DNA of 64,000 bases from CALOBA01 sp942491465 (GCA_942491465.1 CALOBA010000011.1:55824-119823); one strand, 5' to 3'; shown: positions 34,826 through 44,601, counted from the first letter of the stretch. A program made the numbers and translations. Notes: generated by a model from the letters alone, not told the origin.

Positions 34826-35209
34826 TCACTCGTCGCCGGCCTCGTCGTCCTGCGAACCTCGGCGGTCGTCATCGCCGCCCTCGCGCTCATCGCCGGACTT
34901 CATCAGCGGCGACGGCTCGGTCTCCGCCGCGTCGCGCTTGATGACCATGTTGCGCAAGACCGCGTCGTTGAAGCGGAAGGCATTCTCCAACTCCTCGAGC
35001 GCTTCCCGGTCGCACTCGACGTTCATCAGCACGTAGTGCGCCTTGTGCACCTTGTTGATCGGGTAGGCGAGCTGACGCCGCCCCCAGTCCTCCAGCCGAT
35101 GGATGATGCCGCCGCGCTCTTCCAGGTTGGCACGGTAGCGGTCGATCATGGCCGGGACTTGCTCGCTCTGGCTCGGGTGAACCAGAAAGACGATTTCATA
35201 ATGTCGCAT
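34826..35209 (-). CDS. rpsF: 30S ribosomal protein S6
   Basis: The N-terminus MRHYEIVFLVHPSQSEQV and the RLEDWGRRQLAYPINKVHKA core are diagnostic. At 127 residues it has a long acidic C-terminal tail (DEREGGDDDRRGSQDDEAGDE in part). Such tails are the site of RimK glutamylation in E. coli; whether that applies here is not known. It heads the S6-S18-L9-DnaB operon. Confidence 0.97.
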   Translation of the reverse strand: MRHYEIVFLVHPSQSEQVPAMIDRYRANLEERGGIIHRLEDWGRRQLAYPINKVHKAHYVLMNVECDREALEELENAFRFNDAVLRNMVIKRDAAETEPSPLMKSGDEREGGDDDRRGSQDDEAGDE

Positions 35210-35440
35210 CGAAGCTCCTCACGGATAGGCAGCCCCCCGCACGGCGGTGGGGCAAGGAGTTATGCCCGGAATCGGGCAAGCCGAGCATTGTGCCTGAGTC
35301 CTTGCCTTCTGTCGAGTCGTGTCGAGCCCGCGCGAGCGCTTTGCGTCGTGGCCGAGTTTCCGCTTTCATGTAGGCTTTGCACTGGTTCGCTCGATCATCA
35401 TCCGGGGCGAGCCACCCGCCAACCGCTGGAGAACGCGCCC

Positions 35441-35920
35441 ATGGCCAAAGTTTTGCTGTCGTCACTGTTCGTCCTCGTCATCGCCGGCTGCGGCTCGAGC
35501 GGCGGCCCTGTCCCGGCCGGGGAGACCTACTCCGGGCACCTGGTCGCCACTGTGCTCCCGGTCACCGGTACCGGCATCTACATCGGCGAGGGGCTGCGCC
35601 TGCAACGGCAGATGGGGCAGGCGATTGCCGACAGCGACACCTTCGCCGACGTGATGCTGCCGGGCTCGGCGGGCGAAGGCCATGAGGGCGAGGTCATCAT
35701 TCGCGCCAGCGTGCAGGCGCTGTCGAAGACCGATGGCGGGCGCATGACGCTCAATGTACGCACCATGCGCAAGACCACGGGGAAGGCGGGCCTCGATCGA
35801 ACCTACAAGGGCCGATGCCGCAGCTGCGGCGGCGACCCGGCGGGCGGGGCGTTGGCGGATGCGATGAAGGCGATCAATCGCGACCTCCGCAAGCGCTACC
35901 GCGAGCCGGCCGTGTTTTGA
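35441..35920 (+). CDS. Hypothetical lipoprotein
   Basis: This 159-residue protein from ATG 35441 has a lipoprotein signal ending VIAGC (cysteine about residue 17) and a mature part of roughly 140 residues of mixed strand/helix character with CRSCGGD near residue 127. No family is recognised with confidence. It is divergent from rpsF and convergent with the SQR-like gene, so it stands alone. Confidence 0.7.
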   Translation: MAKVLLSSLFVLVIAGCGSSGGPVPAGETYSGHLVATVLPVTGTGIYIGEGLRLQRQMGQAIADSDTFADVMLPGSAGEGHEGEVIIRASVQALSKTDGGRMTLNVRTMRKTTGKAGLDRTYKGRCRSCGGDPAGGALADAMKAINRDLRKRYREPAVF

Positions 35921-35942
35921 GCGTCACCGCATGTCTTGAGCG

Positions 35943-37071
35943 TCACCGATAGTGGCGCAGGTACCACCACTCGAAGAAGCGCTTCAACCAGTGGAACACC
36001 GGCGATGAGGGCAGCACGATGTTGCGCCGCTCGGTGCGGTAGACCAGCATGCCGGTGTCATTGGCATCGACAATGCACAAGAGTTCGACCTTGAAGGTCT
36101 CGTCCGCCGGCCTGCCGTCGAGTTCGGCGACCAGGTTCTTCGCCGCGGCCTTGGCCTGAAGATCCGCCATGTGGGCCTGTTTCGGCATCCATTCCGGCCC
36201 CGGAAAGCTGCCGGCATCGCCGGCGACATAGACGCAATCCATGCCGGGCACGCGGCAGTGGGCGTCGGCCTGGATCAGGCCTCCGGGGGACCGGGGCAGC
36301 TCGGTGTTGTCGAACCACTGGTTGCCGGTCATGCCGGGCATGAACAGGATCAGGTCGGCGTCGAATTCGCCGCCCTCGGTCGTGACCTTGGACGCGGTGA
36401 AGCCCTTGAGCTTGTGCCCGAGATGGGTCTCGATGCCGACCCGCTTCATCTCGGCGAGCAGACCATCGACGGCCTTCGGGCCGAGCCGGTTGCCGGGCCG
36501 CGGGGCCGGCGTGAAGAAGACCAGCCGGAAGCGCTCGCGCCGGCCCTCCTTGCGGAGTTGGCGGTCGAGACCGAACAGGAATTCGAAGATCGGCCCGCCG
36601 CGCATGGACGAGGGCTCCTTCGGATTTCCGGCAAAGCCCATGGCGACTGTGCCCCCGTCCATGGCCGCGAGCCGGTCGCGGATCTGCTCACCGGCGCTGA
36701 TCCCTTCGCAGGGGGTGATGGCGTGCTCGATTCCGGGCAGCTTCTTGATGAAGCGGCCACCGGGAGGCGATGATCAGTCCGTCATTCGGGATGTCCCCAT
36801 CCGTGGTCTCCAACACCCGGCCGCCATCACGCAGACCCGTGGCCTCGGCGGCGCGGTGAGTGACCCTCATACGCCGAAAGAAGGATTTCAAGTTGATGCG
36901 CAGGTCGTCGCCGCTGCGCAGCTTTGACGGCAGCCAGATCAGCCCCGGCAGGTAGACGAACTCCGGTTGTGGACTGACGACCACGATGTGCCCCTGAAAG
37001 CGGGCCTCATGGAGGGTCTGGACCGCGGTCAGGGCGCCGAAGCCCGAGCCGACGATAGTGATTTGCTTCAT
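35943..37071 (-). pseudogene. SQR-like FAD-dependent oxidoreductase, frameshifted
   Basis: Two adjoining frames together make one flavoprotein of about 375 residues. The first (from ATG 37071) has the FAD motif VGSGFGALTAVQTL and ends out of frame after DGLIIAS. The second carries AAMDGGTVAMGFAGNP, FDADLILFMPGMTG, CVYVAGDAGSFPGPEW and a C-terminal amphipathic segment RFFEWWYLRHYR. The layout fits the sulfide:quinone oxidoreductase / flavocytochrome c group. The shift is one extra G in a run of three (36762-36764, plus strand): deleting it restores GLIIASGGRFIKKLPGIE. Only one indel separates it from intact, so a sequencing error is as likely as a real mutation. Cysteines are present (TPCEG, LLCIVD), but I cannot match them all to the SQR catalytic set. 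Confidence 0.8.
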
Positions 37072-37176
37072 GGTTGTTGCAGTATCCTTGGTGATGAGAA
37101 TGTTCGACCGTCGCGCCCTTGGCGCCGGACCGGGCGCCGGCTCGGCGCAGGGCCCGACAGGTCACCGATCGGCAGG

Positions 37177-37839
37177 TCAGGGACCGCGCACAGTGCTCGC
37201 ACGTTCATCTGCGGTCTGTTCCAGCAACGGCAACAGGGCCGGCCACACATTGTCGAGCACCCGCGGTTGGGCGGCGGCCGTCGGATGGATCTCGTCGGCC
37301 TGCATCAGGGCGCGATCGTCGCTGACGCCCTGGAGCAAGCGCGGCAGCAATGCCGCGCCGGTCTCCTGCGCAACCGCCGCGAAGACGCGTTGAAAGGCAT
37401 TGGTATAGGCCGCACCGTAGTTGGGCGGCAGGCGAACGCCCACGACCAAAACCAGCGCTCCGGCGGCCTGAGAGTCACGGACGATGGCGGCCAGATTGCC
37501 GCGGATGCGAGCCGGCGGTGAGCCTCGAAGGCCGTCGTTGGCCCCAAGCTCGACGATTACGACCGCCGGCCGGTGGCGGGTCAACAGGTCGGGCAGCCGG
37601 GTCAGGCCGCCATCGGTCGTATCCCCGGAGATGGCCGCATTGACGACCCGATGCGGCAGGGCCTTCGCCCTGATCCGCTTATCCAGAAGCGCCACCCAGC
37701 CCTGCTCCAGCGCAATGCCGTAGCCGGCCGACAGACTGTCCCCTACGACCAGCAACACGGGCTCGGCGGCGGCCTCGGCCCGCATCGCGCCGACCAGCAG
37801 CAGATTCATCAATATAACGGCAAGTAGACGTGACATCAT
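37177..37839 (-). CDS. tesA: SGNH esterase, TesA-type acyl-CoA thioesterase / lysophospholipase
   Basis: The protein has a signal peptide (LLAVILMNLLLVGAMRAEA) and the SGNH blocks: GDSLSAGYG with the serine nucleophile, the Gly block in NAAISGDTTDGG, GANDGLRG, and the Asp-His pair in DEIHPTAAAQ. It has about 220 residues and belongs in the periplasm. It is divergent from ybbA, the same arrangement as in E. coli. The ATGs at 37839 and 37836 overlap physically with the ybbA ATG at 37838, so the two start codons share bases. Confidence 0.9.
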   Translation of the reverse strand: MMSRLLAVILMNLLLVGAMRAEAAAEPVLLVVGDSLSAGYGIALEQGWVALLDKRIRAKALPHRVVNAAISGDTTDGGLTRLPDLLTRHRPAVVIVELGANDGLRGSPPARIRGNLAAIVRDSQAAGALVLVVGVRLPPNYGAAYTNAFQRVFAAVAQETGAALLPRLLQGVSDDRALMQADEIHPTAAAQPRVLDNVWPALLPLLEQTADERASTVRGP

Positions 37840-38530
37840 GACGGAATCGGTAGATATCCTGTCCCGGGCGGACGGGCTGGGAAAGGATGTTAACGGCCCC
37901 GGGGGGCGTTTGACTATCCTCGATGACCTGGAGCTGGCCGTGCATGCCGGCGAGGCCGTCGCCATCCTGGGGGCCTCGGGCTCCGGCAAGTCGACGCTGC
38001 TCGGCCTGCTGGCGGGGCTGGATCAGGCCAGCAGCGGCTCGGTGTGGCTCTGCGGCGAGCGGATCGACGGCCTCGACGAGGACGGGCGCGCGGCCCTGCG
38101 CAACGGTCGCGTCGGCTTTGTCTTCCAGAACTTCCAGCTGCTACCCACACTGACCGCGCTGGAGAATGTGCTGCTGCCGCTGGAGCTGGGGGGTGGCGAC
38201 GGCAAACGGCCCGACAAGACCGCTGCCGCGGCCTTGGAGCGCGTGGGCCTCGCCGAGCGCGCCGGTCATTACCCGCGCCAGCTCTCGGGTGGCGAGCAGC
38301 AGCGCGTCGCCATCGCCCGCGCCTTCGCGCCGAATCCCCGCATCCTATTCGCCGACGAGCCCACCGGCAATCTCGACGCCGCCACCGGCGAGCGCATCAT
38401 CGATCTGCTGCTGGACCTGCGCTCGGCGACGGGTGCCGCGCTCATCCTGGTGACGCATGATCCGGCATTGGCCGAGCGCTGCGACCGGCGGCTGCAGATG
38501 CATGCCGGCAGGCTGGAGCCCTTACAGTGA
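37838..38530 (+). CDS. ybbA: ABC transporter ATP-binding protein YbbA
   Basis: This is a 230-residue ATPase of the LolD/MacB group. Walker A is GASGSGKST near residue 47, the signature LSGGEQQRVAIARAF near 148 and Walker B ILFADEPTGNLD near 168. It pairs with the large permease YbbP, whose GTG overlaps its stop (GTGA). The first 20 residues are unlike the family, so the true start may be further in, which would also separate it from tesA. Confidence 0.92.
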   Translation: MTESVDILSRADGLGKDVNGPGGRLTILDDLELAVHAGEAVAILGASGSGKSTLLGLLAGLDQASSGSVWLCGERIDGLDEDGRAALRNGRVGFVFQNFQLLPTLTALENVLLPLELGGGDGKRPDKTAAAALERVGLAERAGHYPRQLSGGEQQRVAIARAFAPNPRILFADEPTGNLDAATGERIIDLLLDLRSATGAALILVTHDPALAERCDRRLQMHAGRLEPLQ

Positions 38531-41073
38531 CGCGGACGACCACCGGCACGATGACGGCGCCCAAGTCGGGGTCGAGCCGCCGCTACGGCGCCTGGTCGCT
38601 GGCCCTGCGGCTGCTGCGACGCGACTGGCGCAGCGGCGAGCTCTACCTGCTCGCCGCCGCGCTGGTGCTGACGGTGGCGGCCATCACGGCGGTCGGCTTC
38701 TTCACCGATCGCGTCGAGGGCGCCATGCAACGTCAGGGCGGCGAGCTGATCGCCGCCGATCTGGCCATCGACTCCACCGCCGAGATCAGCCCCGAGTTTG
38801 CCGACCAGGCCCGCGCCCTGGGCCTGGCGACGGCCCGAACGCTGCGCTTCCGCAGCGTCGTGCTGCACGGCGATCGCAGTCAGCTTGTGCAGGTCAAAGG
38901 GGTCGGCGACGGCTACCCGTTGCGCGGCCAGCTGCGGGTCAAGGCCGCCGTCGGCGCCGAGGCGCAGGCCACCGCCGACATCCCGGCGCCCGGCACCGTC
39001 TGGGTCGAGGCGCGCCTGCTCTATCAGCTCGGCCTCGCCGTCGGCGATCCGCTGCGCCTGGGCAGCCAGGATTTCCGCATCAGCCGCATCATTACCTACG
39101 AGCCCGACCGCGGCGGCAGCTTCCTGCAGATCGCGCCACGGGTGATGCTGCGCCTGGGCGAGATCGATGCCACCGGCTTGGTCAACCCCGCCAGCCGGGT
39201 CCGCCACCGGCTGCTCGTGGCCGGCGGGATCGACGCCGTGCAGGCGCTGGCCGACTGGACCGAGCCCCGACTGTCCGCCAATGCGGATCTGATCGACGCC
39301 CGCGAGGCGCGCCCGGAGTTGGAGACGGCGGTCGATCGGGCCGGGCGTTTCCTCAGCCTGGCGGCCCTGACCACACTGCTGGTGGCCGGCGCGGCCATCG
39401 CCTTGGCCAGCCGGCGCCTGGTGGAGCGGCAGACCGACGCGGTGGCGGTGATGCGCTGCCTCGGCGCGCCGCGCCATCTGCTCACACGCATCTTCACGCT
39501 GCGGCTGCTGCTGTTCGGGCTGATCGCCAGCCTCGTCGGCTGCCTGGTCGGCTGGCTGGCCCAGGAAGGCTTGGTGCTGGTGCTGGCGGACTGGCTCGGC
39601 ACCGATCTCCCCGCGGCATCCCTGGCGCCCGTCGGCGTCGGCATCGGCACGGGTCTGGCGGCCCTGGCCGGCTTTGCCCTGCCGCCGCTGCTGCATCTGG
39701 CCGACGTATCGCCGCTGCGCGTGCTGCGCCGGGACCTCGGCGCACCAAGGGCTTCGATGGCGGCGGCCATCGCTGCCGCCGTCGGTGTCGTCGCGCTGCT
39801 GGTGTTCTGGCAGGCGGGTGACCCCGCACTGGCCTGGAAGCTGCTCGCGGGCGTCGCCGGTGCCGTGCTCGGCCTGATGTTGCTCGGGGCGCTGCTGGTC
39901 TGGCTCGCCCGGCTGGCGTCGTTCCGCAGTCGCGGCATCTGGCGACTCGGCCTCGCCGGCTTGGCCCGCCGACCGTCGGCGGCCATCCTGCAGATCGTCG
40001 GCTTCGGACTCGGCATCCTGGCGCTGCTGATGCTCGCCGTGGTCCGCCTCGACCTGCTGCGGGCCTGGCAGGAGAGCCTGCCGGAGGGGGCGCCGAACCA
40101 GTTCCTGATCAACGTCCAGCCGCAGGAGGTGGAGCCGCTGCGCGCCTTCCTCGACCAGCATGGTCTGACCAGCTCCGGCATCTTCCCGATGGTCCGCGGC
40201 CGCCTCACGCAGATCGGCGGCGAGCCGGTCCAGCCGGACGCCTACGACAACCCCCGCGCGCGGCGATTGTCCGAGCGGGAATTCAACCTGAGCTTCGCCG
40301 TGGCACCCCAGGCCGACAACGAGATTGCCGCCGGCCGCTGGTGGCCGGGGGCCGACGCGAGAGGGCAGTTCTCCGTCGACGTGGGCATCGCCGAGACCCT
40401 GGGCATCGGCCTCGGCGACGAGCTGCGCTTCTTTATCGCCGGCCAGGAGATCGCCGCGCCGGTGACGAGTCTGCGGCGCGTGCACTGGGACAGCTTCAAC
40501 GTCAACTTCTTCGTCGTCGCGCCACCTTCGCTGCTCAAGGATCAGCCGGCCACCTACATCACCAGCTTTCACCTGCCGCCTCAGCGCGAGGCCTTGGCGG
40601 CCGAGCTTATCGGTCAGTTCCCCGGCGTGACGCTGATCGACGTGGGCGCGCTGCTGGATCAGGTGCGCGGCGTCATCGACCAGGGCATCCGGGCGGTGGA
40701 ATACGTGTTCATCTTCACGTTGGCCGCGGGCATCCTGGTGATGTATGCCGGCATTCAGGCCAGCCTGGCGGTGCGTCGAACCGAGCACGGGGTGCTGCGC
40801 ACCCTGGGGACGGGCCGGCGGCAGCTGCTGTGGAGCTTGATGATCGAGTTCACAACCGCCGGGGTGCTCGCCGGCCTGATGGCATCGCTGTTCGCGGAGC
40901 TCACCGGTCAGATCCTGGCGCGGGAGTTGCTTGATGTCGCCTACGCCTTCAACCCCTGGTTGTGGTTGGCCGGCGTCGCCGGCAGCGGACTGCTGATCGG
41001 GCTGGCGGGGACGCTGGGCACCTACGGCATGCTGGTTCGTCCCCCGCTGCAAGCACTGCGGCAAGCGGAGTGA
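38527..41073 (+). CDS. ybbP: ABC transporter permease YbbP (FtsX family)
   Basis: This 848-residue protein has the duplicated FtsX-type layout: an N-terminal helix (YLLAAALVLTVAAITAVGFF), a large periplasmic domain and helices around residues 280-400. A second block is near 420-500, and a C-terminal set ends VVGS-like with VWLAGVAG... helices near 820. Motifs include ERQTDAVAVMRCLGAPRHLL and RRTEHGVLRTLGTGRRQLLW, one in each repeat. The GTG start overlaps the ybbA stop. The tesA/ybbA/ybbP association points to a periplasmic lipid or lysolipid task, but the substrate is not known. Confidence 0.92.
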   Translation: MTRTTTGTMTAPKSGSSRRYGAWSLALRLLRRDWRSGELYLLAAALVLTVAAITAVGFFTDRVEGAMQRQGGELIAADLAIDSTAEISPEFADQARALGLATARTLRFRSVVLHGDRSQLVQVKGVGDGYPLRGQLRVKAAVGAEAQATADIPAPGTVWVEARLLYQLGLAVGDPLRLGSQDFRISRIITYEPDRGGSFLQIAPRVMLRLGEIDATGLVNPASRVRHRLLVAGGIDAVQALADWTEPRLSANADLIDAREARPELETAVDRAGRFLSLAALTTLLVAGAAIALASRRLVERQTDAVAVMRCLGAPRHLLTRIFTLRLLLFGLIASLVGCLVGWLAQEGLVLVLADWLGTDLPAASLAPVGVGIGTGLAALAGFALPPLLHLADVSPLRVLRRDLGAPRASMAAAIAAAVGVVALLVFWQAGDPALAWKLLAGVAGAVLGLMLLGALLVWLARLASFRSRGIWRLGLAGLARRPSAAILQIVGFGLGILALLMLAVVRLDLLRAWQESLPEGAPNQFLINVQPQEVEPLRAFLDQHGLTSSGIFPMVRGRLTQIGGEPVQPDAYDNPRARRLSEREFNLSFAVAPQADNEIAAGRWWPGADARGQFSVDVGIAETLGIGLGDELRFFIAGQEIAAPVTSLRRVHWDSFNVNFFVVAPPSLLKDQPATYITSFHLPPQREALAAELIGQFPGVTLIDVGALLDQVRGVIDQGIRAVEYVFIFTLAAGILVMYAGIQASLAVRRTEHGVLRTLGTGRRQLLWSLMIEFTTAGVLAGLMASLFAELTGQILARELLDVAYAFNPWLWLAGVAGSGLLIGLAGTLGTYGMLVRPPLQALRQAE

Positions 41074-41191
41074 GCGCGCCAATACGAATGACGCGCGAGC
41101 AACGGGGGCACCTCGGCAGCCCCGCCACATGCCGCAAGTCCAACCGGCGCATGCCGGGCTGAGGGCCCGGCGTGCATCCCGGACGCCGAAG

Positions 41192-42022
41192 ATGGCAGCT
41201 TCGGTTGTGGGTCGCCTCTACAGCAGCCTTGCTGCCGTCTTGCTGTGCGCCGGATGCGCCGGCACCCCCTCGGGCCCCGAGCAGCTGGCCGCGGAGCATG
41301 GACTAGCCGCGGATTGGGTGCGCGGCGAGGGCTTCCGACACCGCATCTTCCGACATCAAGGGGACGGCAACGGACCACTGCACGTGTATCTGGAGGGCGA
41401 TGGTCGGCCTTGGTCGACACGGCGGCGGATCAGCGCCGATCCGACCCCGCTCAACCCGCTGGCGATGCGGCTCATGCTCCGCGACCCCGCCGCCGGGCTC
41501 TACCTCGGGAGGCCGTGCTACCACGGCAGCGCCACCGATCCCGGATGCGCGCCCTGGCTCTGGACCCACGGCCGCTACAGCGACCAGGTCATCACCAGCA
41601 TGGCCGCGGCCCTGCACCGAGCCGTCGGCGCAAGGCGACCACTGACCTTGATCGGCTACAGCGGCGGCGGCACCATCGCCATGCTGCTTGCACCGCGGCT
41701 GGAGCATCTGACGGGCGTCATCACCGTGGCCGCCAACCTCGACATCGACACCTGGACCCGTCACCACGGCTTCAGCCCGTTGACCGGCTCCATGAATCCC
41801 GCCGCATTGCCGCCGCTGCCGAGGCACATCAGACAGCTGCACTTGGCCGGCGAAGGCGACCGCAACGTGCCCCCCAGCCTATCCGCCCCCACCGTCGCAC
41901 GCCAACGGGCGGGCGCACTGCGGGTCATCTCGGGCCACGACCACCGCTGCTGCTGGGAGCGCAACTGGCCGCGCTGGATCAGCGCCGACGGGGCCGAGTC
42001 GACAGGGGCATCCGTCGACTAG
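41192..42022 (+). CDS. Lipoprotein alpha/beta hydrolase
   Basis: The start at 41192 gives a lipoprotein signal ending LLCAGCAG (cysteine about residue 22); the longer frame from 41129 adds an unlikely basic extension. An alpha/beta hydrolase fold is suggested by HVYLEGDGRPW (oxyanion strand), the nucleophile elbow LIGYSGGGTIAM near residue 155, a possible acid in LAGEGDRNVPP and histidine in SGHDHRCCWERNW. The substrate is unknown. It is convergent with pilU, and the two stop codons overlap by four bases. Confidence 0.82.
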   Translation: MAASVVGRLYSSLAAVLLCAGCAGTPSGPEQLAAEHGLAADWVRGEGFRHRIFRHQGDGNGPLHVYLEGDGRPWSTRRRISADPTPLNPLAMRLMLRDPAAGLYLGRPCYHGSATDPGCAPWLWTHGRYSDQVITSMAAALHRAVGARRPLTLIGYSGGGTIAMLLAPRLEHLTGVITVAANLDIDTWTRHHGFSPLTGSMNPAALPPLPRHIRQLHLAGEGDRNVPPSLSAPTVARQRAGALRVISGHDHRCCWERNWPRWISADGAESTGASVD

Positions 42023-43332
42023 CGCTCGCCCTTTTTCCGCCGGAGCTGGAACGCCGGCAGCTCCGGGGACTTGTCGGCGGCGGCACGCCGCCCTTGGGGG
42101 GATGGCGGAGCTGCCGCCGGCGGCTCCTGCGGCGACAGCGCAAGCGACTCGCCATCAACCGCGTCCAGCACATCGGTGCCGAAGATCATGTCTTCGTCGT
42201 CCGACAGCCTGATGCCTTCGATGGAATCCTCCAGATCCTGCTTGGCCTTGGGGTCCTCGCGCAGCTTCACCATCAGCCGGACCTCGTTGGCCGAATCGGC
42301 GTGCTTGAGCGCGTCCTCGTAGCTGATCTCCTTCTCGTCCCAAAGCTTGAACAGGGCTTGGTCGAACGTGACCATCCCGTGCTCTGCGGACTTTTTCATC
42401 AGCTCCTTGAGCTTGTAGATCTCGCCTTGACGGATCAGATCGCCGGCCAATGGCGTATTGATCAAGATCTCCAGCACCGCCCGGCGGCCGTGGCCGCTCT
42501 TGTGCGGGATCAGCTGCTGGGCGACGATCCCGCGCAGATTCAGCGACAGATCGAGCAGCAGCTGCTGGCGGGCGTCGTCGGGGAAGAAATTGATGATGCG
42601 ATCGAGGGCCTGGTTGGCGTTGTTGGCATGTAGGGTCGCCATCACCAAATGGCCCGTCTCCGAGAACGCGATCGCATACTCCATGGTCTTACGGGTGCGG
42701 ATCTCGCCGATCAGGATCACATCGGGGGCCTGGCGCAGGGTGTTGCGCAACGCGACCTCGAACGATTCCGTATCCACCCCGACCTCGCGCTGGGTAATGA
42801 TGCAGCCGTCGTGCTCGTGCACGTACTCGATCGGATCTTCAACGGTGATGATATGCCCCGTGCTCTGACGGTTGCGATGACCGACCAAGGCGGCCAGCGA
42901 CGTCGACTTGCCGGTACCCGTGCCGCCGACAAAGATCACCATGCCGCGCTTCTGCATGGTCAGATCGCGCAGGGTGGGCGGCAGATGCAGCTCCTCGATG
43001 GTCGGGATGCGCGTCTCGATGCGGCGCAGGACCATGCCGGCCTGGCCGCGCTGCATGAAGGCGCTGACACGAAACCGCCCGGCCCCGCGGGCCTGGATCG
43101 CGAACTGGCACTCGTTCGTTGCCTGGAACTCGGCACGCTGCTTGTCGTTCATGATCCCGGTCACCACCCGCAGGGCCTGCTCGGTGGTCATCGCCTCACT
43201 ACCGACCGGTCGAATAACGCCGTCGACCTTCAGGCTGGCAGGGCGATCCGCGGTGATGAACATATCGGATGCGCGCCGGTCGGCCATCATCCGAAGCAGG
43301 TTGCCGAGGAATTCGTCGTCGCTGAAGTCCAT
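42019..43332 (-). CDS. pilU: Type IV pilus retraction ATPase PilU
   Basis: This PilT-like hexameric ATPase has 437 residues. The N-terminal PAS-like domain is followed by Walker A FVGGTGTGKSTSLAALV near residue 130, the Asp box EDPIEYVHEHDG, Walker B DVILIGEIRTRKTMEYA and the His box HLVMATLHANNANQALD. The RTRKTMEYA sequence in place of the PilT RDLETIR marks it as PilU. A disordered Pro/Ala-rich tail of about 50 residues ends the protein. GGAG precedes the ATG. It follows pilT by 93 bases. Confidence 0.94.
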   Translation of the reverse strand: MDFSDDEFLGNLLRMMADRRASDMFITADRPASLKVDGVIRPVGSEAMTTEQALRVVTGIMNDKQRAEFQATNECQFAIQARGAGRFRVSAFMQRGQAGMVLRRIETRIPTIEELHLPPTLRDLTMQKRGMVIFVGGTGTGKSTSLAALVGHRNRQSTGHIITVEDPIEYVHEHDGCIITQREVGVDTESFEVALRNTLRQAPDVILIGEIRTRKTMEYAIAFSETGHLVMATLHANNANQALDRIINFFPDDARQQLLLDLSLNLRGIVAQQLIPHKSGHGRRAVLEILINTPLAGDLIRQGEIYKLKELMKKSAEHGMVTFDQALFKLWDEKEISYEDALKHADSANEVRLMVKLREDPKAKQDLEDSIEGIRLSDDEDMIFGTDVLDAVDGESLALSPQEPPAAAPPSPQGRRAAADKSPELPAFQLRRKKGER

Positions 43333-43425
43333 GATCTCCTCTCAGGGTCGAAGCGGGCAGCGGGTCGATTGCCGATGACGGAAGGCCGGCGCCGGTCGGG
43401 CTCGGCGGCAGCCTCCCGCATCGGC

Positions 43426-44463
43426 TCAGGTGAAGCTGTCTTTGTTCTGGGCCTTCATGCGGGCATCGGCCTTGGTGATCTGGCCCTTCTTGACCAGCTC
43501 GCTCAGGTTCTGGTCCAGGGTCTGCATGCCGTGGGCCTGGCCGGTCTGGATCGACGAGTACATCTGCGCGACCTTGTCTTCCCGAATCAGGTTGCGGATA
43601 GCCGGTGTGCCGATCATGATCTCGTGGGCGGCGATGCGACCACCGCTGATCTTCTTCAGCAGGGTCTGCGAGATGACCGAGCGCAGGGACTCGGACAGCA
43701 TCGAGCGGACCATGGTCTTCTCCGCCGCCGGAAACACGTCGACGATGCGGTCGATCGTCTTTGCCGCCGAGCTGGTGTGCAAGGTGCCGAAGACCAGATG
43801 ACCGGTCTCCGCGGCGGTGAGGGCCAGGCGGATGGTCTCCAGATCGCGCATCTCGCCCACCAGGATGATGTCCGGGTCTTGGCGCAGGGCCGAGCGCAGG
43901 GCCTCGCTGAAGCCGAGGGTGTCCTTGTGCACCTCACGCTGATTGATCAGGCACTTCTTGCTGATGTGCACGAACTCGATCGGGTCCTCGATGGTGAGGA
44001 TGTGCTCGTATTTGCTGTCGTTCAGATAGTCCACCATCGCGGCCAGCGTCGTCGACTTGCCCGAACCGGTGGGGCCGGTCACCAGCACCATGCCACGGGC
44101 CACCTCGACGATGTCCTTGAAGATCGACGGCGCGTTGAGGTCTTCCAGGCTCAGCACCTTCGACGGGATGGTGCGGAACACTGCCGCCGCCCCGCGCTTC
44201 TGGTTGTAGGCGTTGACGCGAAAGCGCGCCACGCCGGGGATCTCGAACGAGAAGTCGGTCTCCAAGAACTCCTCATAGTCCTTGCGCTGCTTGTCGTTCA
44301 TGATGTCGTAGACCAGCGCATGCACCGAGCGGTGCTCCAGCGGCGGTACATTGATACGGCGCATGTCGCCGTCGACACGGATCATCGGCGGCAGCCCCGC
44401 CGACAGGTGCAGGTCGGAGGCCTTGTTCTTGACGCTGAAGGCAAGAAGCTCGGCAATATCCAT
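43426..44463 (-). CDS. pilT: Type IV pilus retraction ATPase PilT
   Basis: The 345-residue protein disassembles pili to drive twitching. It starts MDIAELLAFSVKNKASDLHL (ATG 44463), which is preferred over the frame start at 44586. Walker A VTGPTGSGKSTTLAAMV is near residue 128, with EDPIEFVH, GEMRDLETIRLALTAAETGH and FGTLHTSSAAKTIDR following. The C-terminal AIRNLIREDK motif needed for retraction is present. It is paired with pilU; pilZ lies in the fab cluster. Confidence 0.96.
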   Translation of the reverse strand: MDIAELLAFSVKNKASDLHLSAGLPPMIRVDGDMRRINVPPLEHRSVHALVYDIMNDKQRKDYEEFLETDFSFEIPGVARFRVNAYNQKRGAAAVFRTIPSKVLSLEDLNAPSIFKDIVEVARGMVLVTGPTGSGKSTTLAAMVDYLNDSKYEHILTIEDPIEFVHISKKCLINQREVHKDTLGFSEALRSALRQDPDIILVGEMRDLETIRLALTAAETGHLVFGTLHTSSAAKTIDRIVDVFPAAEKTMVRSMLSESLRSVISQTLLKKISGGRIAAHEIMIGTPAIRNLIREDKVAQMYSSIQTGQAHGMQTLDQNLSELVKKGQITKADARMKAQNKDSFT

Positions 44464-44566
44464 GGCAGTCCCCTGGTTCGGGCGTGTTACCCACGATTCG
44501 GCTGAAAGGCGCCCATGCAGCCGTCTCTCAGCATGCTGCGCGAAGGATAGCGCGAGAACGCACAAC

Positions 44567-44601
44567 AAAAAAGCACCGAACCGCAATGCGGCCCGGTGCT
44601 T
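44567..44601 (-). terminator. Rho-independent terminator between the hemerythrin-like gene and pilT
   Basis: On the minus strand AAGCACCG pairs with CGGTGCTT around an inner CCGCA/TGCGG stem, followed by a run of six T (44572-44567). It separates the hemerythrin-like gene from pilT, so pilTU need their own promoter in the roughly 100 bases before 44463. Confidence 0.85.

Noticed and set aside
38269..41130. A 953-residue minus-strand frame opposite ybbA-ybbP
   Set aside because: Composition is Gln/Arg/Ala/Gly rich with no domain; the plus-strand frame has YbbP motifs and correct overlaps.
42649..44505. A 618-residue plus-strand frame opposite pilU and pilT
   Set aside because: It is a shadow frame; the minus strand holds the ATPase motifs in full.
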